A stretch of 64,000 nt of DNA from Manihot esculenta (Eukaryota > Streptophyta > Magnoliopsida > Malpighiales > Euphorbiaceae), in the NCBI RefSeq assembly GCF_001659605.2, contig NC_035171.2, positions 644,044 to 708,043 of the forward strand, read 5' to 3'. A program made the translations under genes and the position numbers. The notes beneath the pieces were generated by a model. It was not told where the DNA came from, did not search any database, and was given only the letters and a program-made list of their open reading frames with translations. Below are positions 21,458 to 33,497 of the stretch, piece by piece (within the stretch, counting starts at the first letter, position 1; each line of letters begins with the position of its first letter).

Positions 21458-24400
21458 TCAAGTGTCTTCTACAAAAACTCTCAAAATGAAATCTCGAAAA
21501 CGTTTTGAATATTGCTTTGGATCTACAGCAGAGATTGAAGTTGGGTCATAATGCATTGATTTGTATGCATGCTCGAGCTTTTTGCTAATATCGTAATCTT
21601 GTAGTATGTCTATTATACCAAAAAATAGAATGATTTCATACAAGTTTCCAGCTGCTTCTCCCATCAGACCGACTTCACAATTACTTTTTCTGGTAGTCTT
21701 TTCTGCCCGTGCTGGCATGCCGATGCCCAGCTTTATGGAGGACAACCTGCATAGTTCATTTATAGAGAATGATTAAAAGAGAAGTATTAATAGAAGTAAT
21801 TCATAGGCATGGGAACAGAGTTTGAAAATAAGGAATAGCTAAGTCAGCATCACAATAAGCCAGCAAGATTGCCAATCACCCATGGAAGCACTACTGGACA
21901 TGCAAACAAAGATCAACAGATTGTTGATTTATGCAACAGTGAATTGGTATATGAGATCTTTTGAGCAACCTAGAACTATTTCTCATGTCTTCTGAATTTT
22001 AACTAGTCCACAACTTACAGATTCACGCATGATAAAGTTGGATTACTAAGCAACCAATTCTGTATTAATCACAGAAGGGTTAAAAAAAAAGAAGTTTGGT
22101 TCTGCAGTTTTAGTTTACCGAGCAGGGTCAAGAATAATCTTATCCATCTCTGCTCTAGAAAGGCGTGGGAGTGCTCCAAATTCATTATCTGGGTTTCCAT
22201 TTCCTGGTGAAAGAAAAGAGAACCATTTCATCAGTTCAGCTGGGCTAGCTCTGAAAATAGAAAAGAGGATCTAATTAGGTGACTAGAAATAACCAGTAGG
22301 AGTTCTTGGGCCAGAGGGTGTAAGAAGTCCAGTTGGAGTGCGAAGGCCAGTAGGAGTCCTAACTCCAGAACTACGAGTTGGTGTCATGGAATCCTTATAC
22401 GAAGCTTCTCGAAAGTGAATACCAACCAAAAGACTGTAATCCATAATTCTCTCTTGTTCAAGGAAGTCACAATCTCTGTCCACTTGTCTGCATAAGAGCA
22501 CCTTAATGTTATAAAGACAATAAGGATAGCTAAGTTCTAACATTTAATTTCTTAATATTCTAAACAAATGCATGAATGCAGTGTGCATCCATATCAATGT
22601 AATAAGAAATCAAAATGAGTTGAAGTTCAGTAGACTTGACAAAAGATGACTCTTGTTATGATTAGATTTATCAACGATGGACAGAAGGTTACAAATCTGT
22701 GTTTCCCATGAAAATAGAAAGATCTCAAAATATTTTTCTAGAATAAATTGAAGGCAAAGCAGATTTTGATGCTTGCATCTCTCACAATGCTCCATTTTTC
22801 TAGCTAATTGTTTTGCAGTTCTAACATTTTGACATTCTCATACGGAAGTTAAATTTGCAGCTAGTCAAATGCAAGTGCATTAATTACCCCATAACAGCAA
22901 AGTAAGATTTTCTTACACTCCCATACATTCTTATCCTTAACAAAGATATTGATATATTAAATATATTGCAGAGAGGCAATGAAAGTCTTCATCCTGACAA
23001 CCAGCATTCATACAAAGACAAACATCAACGCAAAGTATAACAGTGGAAGGGAATGCAAAAAGGAGAAGAGACAAGGTGTTCACCTGCAAAACTCTTGGAA
23101 CCAAACCTTATGCAATCGAAATATGTAATTGAGATCAAGATCTTTGAGGGTTGTTGTTGGATCAATTTCTGATTCAGGTTTAGCAGTTGTGCGACCATGG
23201 GAAGAACCTTTCAAGTCAAAACGTCTATGAATGGTATACTCAGAACAGAACAGATTCCCCATTATGACAAATCGCACCTAATCCAAATGAATAAAATTCA
23301 TGACCATGAAGAATTTCCTACACAAAAAAATCGTGGCTTTATGCCTATTGTATTACCTTCTTCTGGTTCGGACCAGCTAATTTCACACAATGAAGACCAT
23401 AAAATTTGGTTACTAGAGTGTGCTCAAATGAGCGAACATGAGTGTAGTAAGCTGGCAGCATCCTTAAGAGCACCTGCAATAACATCAGCCAATTGGTGCT
23501 TGTAATTTAAACTCAAAAGTGTATGTGAAGATGAAGAAGTAGAAGACACTTGTTCTCAAATTTCGCAATTAAGCAGAACAAGTCTGTGAATTAGAGATAA
23601 ACTAGATTTGCTTATAATTTTTGGATTAGTACAATTTCTGAGGGACATTCTATATTCCCCTTAAGTAACTAAAAAGATTTTTGACAAGCAATTCAAAATG
23701 AAGCAGAAGTTGAATGTATACAACAACGAGAATACTAACTTTTACTTCTGCCTTCTTCATGGTCTTTATCATGTAGCGGTCATCATTTGTTAAGTAAAAG
23801 AAGCTTCCACTTTTGCCTGGGGATGAGAGCTCCCTAAGGGCATCATTCCCACATATAGATAGCATGTAATCAGCTGCATCCACATTGAACAATTTCCTGA
23901 GAGTCCTGAAAATAGGATTATGGTGAAAATCAGGCAACGTTTACATCAACTAAAGTTAACCAAAATGCTACGGAATGCATGTGGCATGTTTGTGCATCCA
24001 CTACCGTTGTAAAGTTTCCCACAGAAAACATAAGATTTTTATGAAAATTTTGTAGAACACTGAATATTCTATCACCAAATTCTACTTGATGCAATGCAGA
24101 AGTAATTTCAAATCATTTTTCAGAAACATGCTTCCATTGGCACTGTACCAATATAGTTGAAATAATATAATTCCTGGTAAAAGGGGCCTAGCCCTTGAAT
24201 ATAGAAGCAGTTTTCAAGCTGTAACCTGAAAACAACAGGGCAGTAATCCTTCCATTTGAAGTCACTAGACTGGTGCGGTGGAGTGTACTTGGATCCTTCT
24301 GGAGGAAATTTAGTCCAAACTTTTTCCTTAGGATCAAAACATGAAGCCTTCAGATCAAGAGATATAGCCGGAGCAGGTCGTCCCACTGAATGTCTGTGCA

Positions 24401-25942
24401 ACCAGACGAAAGTTATTTAGTGGAAGGAATTAGTTGATTGCTGCAAACCATGAGTAGGAGAAACGGCACTTAGGCATAACAAACAACAGCAAACATAAGA
24501 ATAACCATTATGCAACATCTGGACATGCAATGGGGAAAAGATCCAACTTGCAGACCCTCTGGAACAGAACAATTTATTGGCAAGAACCACAATCTATCCT
24601 GGTTTCACAATTTGATCAACCATATACTAGATTTTAAATTTTGGTTTTCAAGATCAAGACTTTGCAACACACAGAACGAGAAAAGTTTAAGACACCTTCA
24701 ATTCTCTACATAAGCATTCTACCGAATAGTGGGTGCCAAAGCAGAAAAATAAAAGGAAGAGATCAAACACAGAAGCATTTACCAATAACCCAAATACCTG
24801 ATTCCCAACTGCAGATTGAGCATGAGCTCATAGTTTTTATGCCCTTTTGATATTGTCTCCCCTTGCCTCTTCACAGGCCGTAAATTCAATCTGTGCATCC
24901 TTGAATCTAAATCATCAAAATGACAAAACCCTTCATCTCCATCTCTCCATTCCCCATCTCCACCACCGACAGAAGTATCATTACTTTCCATTGAAGCTAG
25001 GCTGTAATTACTTAATCTCCCATCCACAGACATCCGCCTAAGCTTTCCATCCTCAACATTCCCTTTGATTGGCTTAACATACCCAAGTTCAGTCCCAGGG
25101 AAATTCAATGTCTTCTGTGATGGGAAAATTGACACCTTTTCACAAGCACAAATCTGGCAATCACTCAAGTCCTTCAAAAACACCTCTTGTGGATCCCAAT
25201 CCAAATTCCCTGACTTAGACCCAGATGGATAATAAGTCCCATTTTGGTCTTTAGGATCTTTACTCCAAACCCCCACGTAGAAACTTCCATCTGACCATCT
25301 AAAAGTCCCATTTCCTTTCGGCAACCCATCTTCCCAAAACCCATCATATCTATTTCCATTTCTCCAAATCATAGTTCCATTCCCGTTCATTACACCATTC
25401 TTCCACTGACCGATATAATGATTCCCGTTCCTCCATTGATACCTTCCATGCCCATCTTGCACGCCTCTTCTCCAATCACCTTCATAGCAATCTCCAGTGT
25501 AATAACACTTTGTGCCATGTCCCTGTCTCAAATTCATAACCCAAGAACCCCTATAAGTAGCACCTGAAGATCCTGTATAAGTCCCTTTACCATCCATATA
25601 ACCACCCTTGAAGTCACCCTCATAGGTCGCACCACAGGGCCAACTAAATTTACCCTTTCCCATTGTTTTCCCTTTGTACCATTCACCAACATACATGCAC
25701 CCATCTATCCAGAGGTATTTGCCATGTCCATGAGGGAGGCCTTCATGCCATTGGCCTGTGTAGAAGTCTCCGCAGGGAAAAACTCTCTCTGCATGGTAGA
25801 CTGACTCGTTGCAAGAAGGATCATCATCATCTGCATGAGCTACCGCTGCTGACATCGTGGTGCCAAAGATGTAGTTGGATCTTCTCTTTGTAGCTGCTTG
25901 TGATTTTCTTACTGTCGCTTCCCAGCCCTTCTCTTCGCTCAT
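21458..25942 (-). CDS. PIP5K: Phosphatidylinositol 4-phosphate 5-kinase with MORN repeats (8 exons)
   Basis: The enzyme phosphorylates PI4P to PI(4,5)P2 at the plasma membrane, controlling vesicle traffic and polar growth. Exons on the minus strand: 25942-24798, 24393-24226, 23905-23740, 23473-23357, 23277-23084, 22487-22294, 22203-22119, 21746-21458; every intron is GT-AG and the total is 2358 nt (785 aa plus stop), normal for plant type-B PIP5Ks. Residues about 61-243 hold eight MORN motifs (YxGxWxxGxxxGxG), thought to aid membrane association. The kinase domain starts near residue 390 ([18 protein letters not shown]) and includes [64 protein letters not shown] and the activation-loop end [17 protein letters not shown]. 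Exon 6 adds a Thr-Pro-rich insert. The start is the first ATG and follows a pyrimidine-rich leader. It looks fully functional. Confidence 0.96.
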
Positions 25943-27873
25943 TCTCTCCCTACAAAGAGACCAACTCTTCTACCTCTCCTGCAGTTTTTCTCTTTTGCCT
26001 ATTATCCTCTCCCATTCTGAGTCTGTTATTGTGTTGTTTTCAGGACAAATGACACATTTTTGCAGCAAACCCAGAAAAAAGGGCAAATTGGAAGGAATCA
26101 AACACAACAAAAACATAAACATCAATCTGTGCTGTTTATCTTGTTTAGTCTGCTTTTCAAGACTGTATTGGGTACCTTCAGCTGCTGTGATGGTTTAATG
26201 AAATGAAATGGGTGTTTCGTATTTCGAAAAGAAAAATTGAAGAGCTGTCCTGTTAGATTGATGGGGAAAGCGAAAAAGAGTTGGTACCAATGACTGGCTT
26301 TTTCTTTCTTTTCTTTTCTTTTCCTGTTTTTTTTTTCCCTCCCCTCAGTTTTCTCTTTCTTTCTATGTTGTTTCCTGATATTTTTCTCTCTCGTTGTTCT
26401 TCCCTTTGGTTGTATTGAATTCAAGAACACAAATTGCTGTGGTTCCGGATTTGGTTCCTAAAATTACTTGCATTCCAAACAATTAGAGAGAGTAGAGAAA
26501 TGGTGGTGGTGATGACGTGACTGCCATTTTTAGGAGTGTCAAGTAAAGGCCATACGTAAACACCGCTAATTTTTAGTTTATGATTCATACTTATCGAGTT
26601 ATTGAGATAATACAATTCTATCAAATTTCTATTTTCCTCATCACAGCTAGTTTTGGAAATTCAATTTCAGCCCAACATACAATATTCTTTTCTCAACTTC
26701 TTCACTTTTGATTATTGTCCATTATATTTTACTCCCCATACTTAAATCTACGACTCTTTTTTTGTGCTGAAAATAATGTGAAATTATGCTAATTTTGTTT
26801 AAAATGAAATTATTTTTCATTTTTCTTAAAAAAAAGTATAACTAAATAAATACAATAAATATATCTAGGCAATTTATCAAGAATGAAATTAGTCTTAATA
26901 CTTTAATTTTTCATTAGTTTGAAGTCTTAGTAAGCTCTACTTAATTGCTTATGGATTTCTTTTTTTTTTTCTCTTAATTAATTATTAGTAAATTATAGGT
27001 GACAATATCTGAAAACCAATCCGAGCTGCCACCTTCCCAACAAAAAGTGAAAATTGGCATAAATGAATGGGAAGGGAATAGGAGTGTTGAAAAATAATAG
27101 AGAGAATTAGGATTAGGTGGTGGTTTTAATGGGTGGCATTTAAGTATTGAAGTCAGCGTCGGATGGGGTGTGAGACTGCCTGCTTTCATTCAGACAAACT
27201 CAAACTCAAACTCATCAAATCCTATAATCCACGGGTCCCACATGCCCCCCTTCCATTACTTGGAAACAAAAGGTGACACTTGTCTTCTCCTCCATTTCAC
27301 CATCTCCAGCCATGCATGCATACTTATCTCAACTCCCTTTATTTAATTACATAACTACAGTTCCATACTATTTCAAATTCACACATCAAACACTTAACAA
27401 AATCATACTATTTCAAAGGACAGAAATGCATACCATTAGATTGAGAGAAAATGAAAAATGAAAGAAAATTTAATAGGGGATAGGGATAGGGATAGGGTCA
27501 TAGAAATATGTAGGGAGCAGCCAACATTGATAAGTGTTGTACACATAAATGTCGGAGAGTGTTAATAATGACGAAGATGAAGCACAGCTTGGGATGAAAA
27601 AAATATGTTGTGATGTGTACCAGGTTTAATGGGTCGGTCTCCTCTCCAGTTGGCTGCTGTCTGACTCCATTTGTACTTTGTCCCCCTCCTCATTGCTTCA
27701 CCACTTCTTTCTTAGCATATCCACACACAACATGCCCATTATTATTTTTAATCTTCATTCATGGACCATTTCAATTACATATTTATTTATTTTTGTTTTA
27801 ATATCACTTTATTAAAATTTTATCCATAATATATATATCTAAGAGACTTTTTAACCTAGTTTTTTTTTATAAG
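25943..27873. other. PIP5K upstream region and intergenic DNA
   Basis: The first ~500 bases upstream of the PIP5K start contain a (TTTTC)n pyrimidine tract near 26297-26325 and CT-rich patches, as is common in plant leaders. No other gene was seen. A GGGATA tract of a few units lies at 27475-27497. The region becomes AT-rich toward the Tat LTR at 27874. Confidence 0.5.
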
Positions 27874-28330
27874 TGATGATGAATACTGGATCTTGAATAC
27901 TTAGTTAGGCTATAATTGAGTCTGTGTGAAAAGGATCATATCTTAATTCTATTAAGACTCAATACATAAGTATGTTCTACAACACAAAGTTCAGGATTCG
28001 CTTGGATGGATCAGACAGGACTCCGACTCACATGTGGGAGATCTAAACCAATTGTCTTAATGGATCCATAGAGCAACAGATCCCACAATATTTAGGATCG
28101 TGTCCACATGGCATCGGATAGAATTAAATGGCCGCCTGGCGATGAAAAATGACACAGTATATCCATACGTACGGTCAGCGTAACAATGACAGGAGGTACT
28201 GGCGCAAGACGACGGTTATACGTCATTAGAGAATAAAAGGGAAAAGGAATAAAGAAAGCAATGGAGAGACAAATCAGACTAAACTTACCAAAATACACTT
28301 TGAGTCTACCCTTTACTGCATTTTAGGACA
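27874..28330 (+). repeat. 5' LTR of the plus-strand Tat element (457 bp)
   Basis: It starts TGATGATGAATA and ends TTTTAGGACA, followed by the primer-binding site. It aligns along its length with 44884-45318, which is far more AT-rich. Confidence 0.8.
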
Positions 28331-28335
28331 TCAAT

Positions 28336-28350
28336 TGGTGCCGTCTGTGG
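28336..28350 (+). other. Primer-binding site of the plus-strand Tat element
   Basis: TGGTGCCGTCTGTGG lies five bases past the LTR, matching the Tat-type site in the minus-strand copy with two differences. Confidence 0.7.
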
Positions 28351-28411
28351 AAATGAAGGAGATCTCTTCATCACTGGAATTCTCATTCTCATTTTACCCA
28401 TTGAGATCCAC

Positions 28412-29815
28412 ATGGCCAACCACGGCAAAAACCATACTAAAAACTCCCCAAACGACCTGAGTTTGACTCAAAAAGGACCACAGTTCTCATTTTTTAGCTC
28501 GACCGTCCCAATAAGCCAGCCACCCACGTAATTTAATGTTATGCCCTGAACTACCTTATCTGACTAAGAGCTGCAGAATATGGCTCTCCAGCTACAGAAC
28601 ACCACTCACTAGCTAGGCCAAATGCTGCAACAGAGAGGGGTCAGCACCCCACTGAGCGTACCACTCGCCGCTGAAGGGTTCACTGTCAATGAACCTCAAC
28701 CCACATTAAACTATCAAGCCCCTCAACAAAATAGTATGAGAACAGATGACGGGGATGGAGAGGTCAGTCGGAGGAACGAGCCGATAGCCAAAACAAGAAG
28801 TAGGATAGTGAGAGAACTCATCGAGAATGATGGGATTGAGAGCTATTCCTCTGAACTAGCGAAAAGGTTGAAGAGTGAAGAGATATAAAGAAACTATCGC
28901 CTGGAGAAAAGGCCCAATAGGGAGGATGTAGATGTAGACAAGAAGTTAGAAAGGCTGAAAGAACAACTACTGACGGAGTTGGAGGCATGAGACAGTAGTA
29001 GTCCCTTGTTACCAACCCCCTCACCGTTTGTGAGACGGGTTCACCAAGAGACTATTCCCAAGAAGTTCATGGTACCAACAATGGCGGCTTATGACAGGAC
29101 GGGAAACTCTAGGGAGTACGTCTTGAACTACAAGAGATTCTTGGAACTACAAACTCACTCGGGTGTCTTGATGTGCAAGGTTTTTCCTACCACCATAACA
29201 AAACCAGCCAGGGCATGATTTAACAGCATGGAGGCAGGAAGTATTAAGAGTTTCATTAACCTAGCCAACGTGTTCATCAGTAGATTCATTGCTGAGGTCC
29301 CTGCAGAGAGAAAGACAAGCTACTTAGAAACTATTTGGTAGAGGAGGAATGAATCCTTAAGGAAGTACGTTGCCAGGTTCAACTCAGAGGTTTTACAAAT
29401 ACCTAAGCTTGACGAAGGAAGAGTTGCGGAAGCTATGCAGAAGGGAACCTCCTCCCCCGAGTTCTTCGAATCACTATGCAGAAAGACACCTACCACCCTG
29501 CCAGAGCTTATGAAAAGAGCAGAGAAGTATATAAGACAAGACGATGCCTTAACAACAAGTAGGTTCACCAAGGATGATAGAGATAGAGGAAGGGCTAGGA
29601 AGGATAAGAGACAGGATAGGCTGGAGAGGAGACAGGATCAGGAGCCCAAGGCACTAAACAAGCACCGGTGGGAGAGAAAGGAGCAGAAACCTTATCAATC
29701 GCGGCTCCTCGCTGAAATCACTCCCTTGAATGTATCCAGGGCTGAAGTGCCCATGGCAATCCAAGACAAAGATTTCATACAGTGGCCCAAACTAATAAGG
29801 GCATAAGCAAACAGA
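28412..29815 (+). pseudogene. Tat gag remnant (plus-strand copy)
   Basis: It begins with ATG at 28412 (MANHGKNHTKN), homologous to the minus-strand copy starting at 11296. Pieces at 28622-28888, 29006-29218 and 29435-29806 include TPLSVPLAAEGFTVNEPQP, ETIPKKFMVPTMAAYDRTG, CRKTPTTLPELMKRAEKYI and NKHRWERKEQKPYQSR. Several in-frame stops (for example near 28528, 28886 and 28988) break the frame. Confidence 0.75.
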
Positions 29816-29960
29816 AAGGACTCGAATAAGCACTGCCAGTACCATCGAACTCATGGCCATGATACAAATGGCTACTACCAGTTAATAAACGAAATAGAAA
29901 GGCTCATTAAGACCTCTAGAATTTCATAAAAAGCTAGAGGGACAAAAACAGCGATAGAAA

Positions 29961-30742
29961 ATGATTGGAGAGAGGCCTAAAAGGCAGATTGGGGTACCAG
30001 TGAATGATGGCTCCAATGGGACCATCAATATGATTGTAGGAAGAACTGGGCATTGCATGAGTAGGAGAGAGAAGAAGAGAAGCAGAAATGAAGATGAGAG
30101 TAGTGCCGAAGTGATGCAAGTTACCAATCACTCTCCAATAACCATCTCTTTCTCCCTTGAGGATGCACAAGAAGTGCAGATGCCTCATGACAATGCTTTG
30201 GTCATCGAGGCCGTCATCCATAACTTCAGGGTTCAAAAGGTGCTAGTAGATGACGGCAGCAAAGTAAATTTACTACCTTACAGGGTCTTCCAGTAGATGA
30301 AGACACCTGAAGAACAGTTGGTCAGGGATCAAGTCCCGGTCAAAAGGATATGGGGAACCCCGGTAGTAGTGGAAGGGAAAGTAAAAGTGGCCCTCACCCT
30401 AGGGGAGCTACCCCTTTCGCGAACCCACTACGCTGTATTTTTAGTGGTGAAGTTACCCTTGAGCTACAACACTATTCTGGAAAGACCGATGCTCTATAAC
30501 TTTAAAGCAGTGACTAGCATTTAGTATCTGACCATGAAGTTTCCAACAGAGGCAAAGGTTGGAGTCGTCCGAGGGAGACAGGAGGAGGCCAGAGCTGTAT
30601 ACCTAGCCATAGTGGAGGAACGATGCACCCAACCAGAGGAAATAAACCCTGAAGTTATGGAGGTTCGAGATGAAAAGAAAGAGACCAGGACTAAACCTGT
30701 AGACAAGTTAGAGACCTTCATGCTCTCCCGGGACAGAGAAAA
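29961..30742 (+). pseudogene. Tat protease and pre-RT segment
   Basis: The frame contains RPKRQIGVPVNDGSNGTINM, the active-site segment KVLVDDGSKVNLLPYRVFQ, and after a stop (30294) the continuation VALTLGELPLSRTHYAVF and LPLSYNTILERPMLYNFKAV. The pre-RT motif DKLETFMLSRDREK ends near 30740. Beyond that, the sequence no longer follows Tat pol but is antisense to a different reading frame, so a deletion junction lies here. Confidence 0.7.
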
Positions 30743-30985
30743 ATTCTTCAAGAGCTTGATGGAGTCCATTGACACTGCAGAAGCTGAAAAGTAAATACTG
30801 ATTCAGTTAGAATCTAAAACAACAAGTGGAAAACATAACAAGAAAGAAAATTAGAAAAGAGTACCAGCTTCCCAACAGTCCCGAAGATTGGACATAAACA
30901 TGCACTTTTCGACGTCATACTTGTTCTTTACAAAGGTCAGTCGAAGAAGGCAAACCTGGTCCACCAGGGTTAACCTAGAAAAGTC
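30743..30985 (-). pseudogene. 3' part of the antisense ORF of the Tat element, with an apparent intron
   Basis: Reading minus from the MITE target site, the frame continues from 44087 through RLTLVDQVCLLRLTFVKNKY to LRDCWEA, where a GT donor (30864-30863) follows the exon base 30865. A TTTTCAG acceptor ends at 30784, and an in-phase continuation (SAVSMDSIKLLKN) follows to the pol deletion junction. The inferred intron is 81 bp (30784-30864). Splicing is inferred only from consensus sites and phase. Confidence 0.45.
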
Positions 30986-30993
30986 GTTGCAGC
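30986..30993 (+). other. Left 8-bp target duplication of the hAT MITE
   Basis: GTTGCAGC here matches GTTGCAAC at 44079-44086 in seven of eight positions. Eight bases is the hAT target-duplication length. Confidence 0.8.
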
Positions 30994-31780
30994 TAGGGGT
31001 GAGCAGAATTCGGTTCGAACCGAAAAAACCGACCGAACCGAACCGATTTGAAAATTTGGTTCGATTTTTTATACATTTCGGTTTGGTTCGGTTTTAAATT
31101 TCAAAAATTTCGGTTATTTCGGTTCGGTTCGGTTTTGATAAAAAAAAAACCGAAAAAACCTGTAACGACCCGAAAATCGGACCGCTACCGGCGCTAGGAT
31201 CCAGGTCGACTTAAGGCCGCCGGGACCCGTAGCAAGCCTGACATAAGACCTGTAAACCTGTATAATCCCATACATGATCAACAATAAGCATAAAAATTAA
31301 AACTTTTCTTTCCATGAATATCAACCAAACTCAACCTGTGCATAAACATAAACATAATTTTGATCCCTCTGTGGGATCTCATCTGTGCCCCCAATGGGAA
31401 ACATAACATCTGTTGAGTTGGTTTACATAAACATCATCAAAATCTCTAAGATCATGTATAAAAAGGGATACAACAATCTATGGTCAAGCACACACTAACA
31501 TCCATAAAACTCATTACATAACTATACTGTACTTTTACATTACAAATTGATCATGTCCATTGCTATCTATTACATAAGCATGACTTCTTTACTCTATCCG
31601 GACTCTCGCACTATATCCTGTACCTGAAAGCCTGGGGGAAAAGGGAGAGGGGTGAGCTAAAAGCCCAGTGAGTAGAGCTAGTAAAACACATTAACACTAT
31701 GCTCTATGGAATGCATCATAACACAAACAATTCACATAGGGGTTGGGTGAACTTGTCACCAAATAGTCCAAGTTAACTCT

Positions 31781-31975
31781 GTGCCAGGCCGTAGCATGGG
31801 GTCCTGGTCTTCCTGTCATACATACATTACTTACCATTTTCCAGGGCCTCTTCTGGGCTCCTGGTCTTCGAGTCCCATAACCGTGCCTTACTCTGTGCCA
31901 GGCCTGTAGACTGGGGCCTGGTCTTTCTTACTCTGTGCCAGGCCGTAGCATGGGGTCCTGGTCTTCCTGTCTTGG
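31781..31975 (-). repeat. GTGCCAGGCC minisatellite in the 3' LTR
   Basis: Three clear units (GTGCCAGGCCGTAGCATGGGG-like, each ending CCTGGTCTT) and one degenerate unit occur. The same array is at 42151-42345 in the other LTR. It corresponds to the five-unit array at 5565-5719 of a solo LTR. Confidence 0.8.
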
Positions 31976-33033
31976 ACTAATTGGGTCATCCAACATTCAC
32001 CCACATCAACAACAATTTATGCGATGCGGCATATTCGTGGAAACTAATGCAATCATCCTATTGCATAATCATGATGCATGATACATGATAAAACATTTAA
32101 TTTAAAAGATTAAGTTTAGTTCCACTCACCTCTGGCTGACTCTGACAATACCGAAGCAGCTGAACTCACTGCTGGGGTCCTCGGTTCCTCGGGTCCGAAC
32201 CTACACAGGTGGACTCAAATGAGGGACCAAACATACTTGAACATAACTCTAAAATATTCCCCAAAAACCCCCTAAAACATCCTGAAAATATCACATAGAG
32301 ATATGCATGAAATGGCTGAACAGGGCACTTTCGGCGGCACCTTCGGCGGCCGAAAGTCCTGGACAGAGACGAAACTCAGGTAGGTTCGGCGGCACCTTCG
32401 GCGGCCGAAAATGCCAGACAGAGACGAAAGTCTCTTTTCGGGGGCAACTTCGGCAGCCGAAAGGCCTGCTTCCCCAGCCATGTTCGGCGGCCGAAAGTAC
32501 CTTCGGCTGCCGAACCTGGTTTCTACAAAAGGGCAGAAACTTGGCTCTCTTAGCACATTTCGCCTCCAAACCTTCCAAACATGCATATTTTTCAACCAAA
32601 GCATGCATACAAGTTCCTAGGGGCCTCAAACATGTATATACCCCATCTACAACATTTCAATCACACACAATCAAGCTACATTGTTCAAAAAAGTCATCAA
32701 AAACCCATAGGTTCAACATATACCCTAACATGCATTCTACCCTTTAAAAACTTCATAAAACTTGTTTAAATCATACATTGAGCTTAAGATCGGCCCTTAC
32801 CTCTTGAAGATCGAGGGTTGAGGAGATCTAAACTTGGAGATGGGAGAAGTTCCAACTTTTGGTCTTCAAGCTCCAAAACTCGTTCTAAGCTCAAGGATCT
32901 TCAAAACCAAAGTTATAAACTTGTAAAGATCATGGAAAAAGGAAGGAAAAACTCAAGATTGGGGAAGGGTGGTGGAATGCTCACCTTGGCCGAAATGGGG
33001 AGAAAAAGCTCGCCCATTTTCGGCTAAGGGACC

Positions 33034-33041
33034 CTTTTATA
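33034..33041 (-). promoter_or_regulatory. TATA box of the Tekay 3' LTR
   Basis: On the minus strand TATAAAAG is preceded by CC and lies about 360 bp inside the LTR. It is conserved in all family-A LTRs in this window. Confidence 0.55.
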
Positions 33042-33400
33042 GGTGGCTGGCCAGGCCACGTTCGGGGGCCGAATGTGCCTCCGCATCCATGCAATGTTCG
33101 GCGGCCGAACTTGACTTTCGGCGGCCGAACCTGAACTTCCCTAACTCATGCTTTCGGGGGCCTAACGTGCCTCCAAAACGCATGCATGTTCGGCGGCCGA
33201 ACTTGACTTTCGGCGGCCGAACCCGGATTTTCCTCTAATGCTATTTTAATGCAAAAACTCATTTAGTTTTATACTTTAAAACATTAAAATTCATGAAAAC
33301 ATTTTATAAAACATGTCTTTACCCTTCTAGAAGTTCCCGACATCCGAAATTCCACCGGACGGTAGGAATTCCGATACCGGAGTCTAGCCGGGTATTACAT

Positions 33401-33414
33401 TCTCCCCCCCTTAA
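33401..33414 (-). other. Polypurine tract of the Tekay element
   Basis: In sense TTAAGGGGGGGAGA is separated from the 3' LTR by a single base, as required for priming of plus-strand synthesis. Confidence 0.85.
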
Positions 33415-33497
33415 GAACATTCGTCCCCGAATGTTCCTCAACTAGTACATGCATAGCATACATCATAACATATATACAAACACAAGGAGATCTAACC

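Larger units (their letters stand above)
31161..33399 (-). repeat. 3' LTR of the Tekay element
   Basis: In sense it begins TGTAATACCCGG (33399) and ends GGTCGTTACA (31161). It carries two clusters of palindromic TTCGGCNGCCGAA motifs (about 33058-33225 and 32327-32515) and GTGCCAGGCC minisatellite units (31781-31975). Many small open frames here, on both strands, come from these CG-rich repeats and are not genes. Confidence 0.93.

Noticed and set aside
25174..25893. Frames overlapping PIP5K exon 1 on both strands
   Set aside because: Shadows of the MORN-repeat coding exon.
27475..27497. Telomere-like GGGATA repeats
   Set aside because: Only three to four units and not the plant telomere repeat TTTAGGG; a simple local repeat.
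32272..33238. Many overlapping open frames on both strands in the Tekay LTRs (also 42536-43596, 4855-5244, 51498-52041, 54574-55109)
   Set aside because: They arise from stop-poor CG-rich palindromic repeats (RPPK/SAAE-type peptides) and are non-coding LTR.
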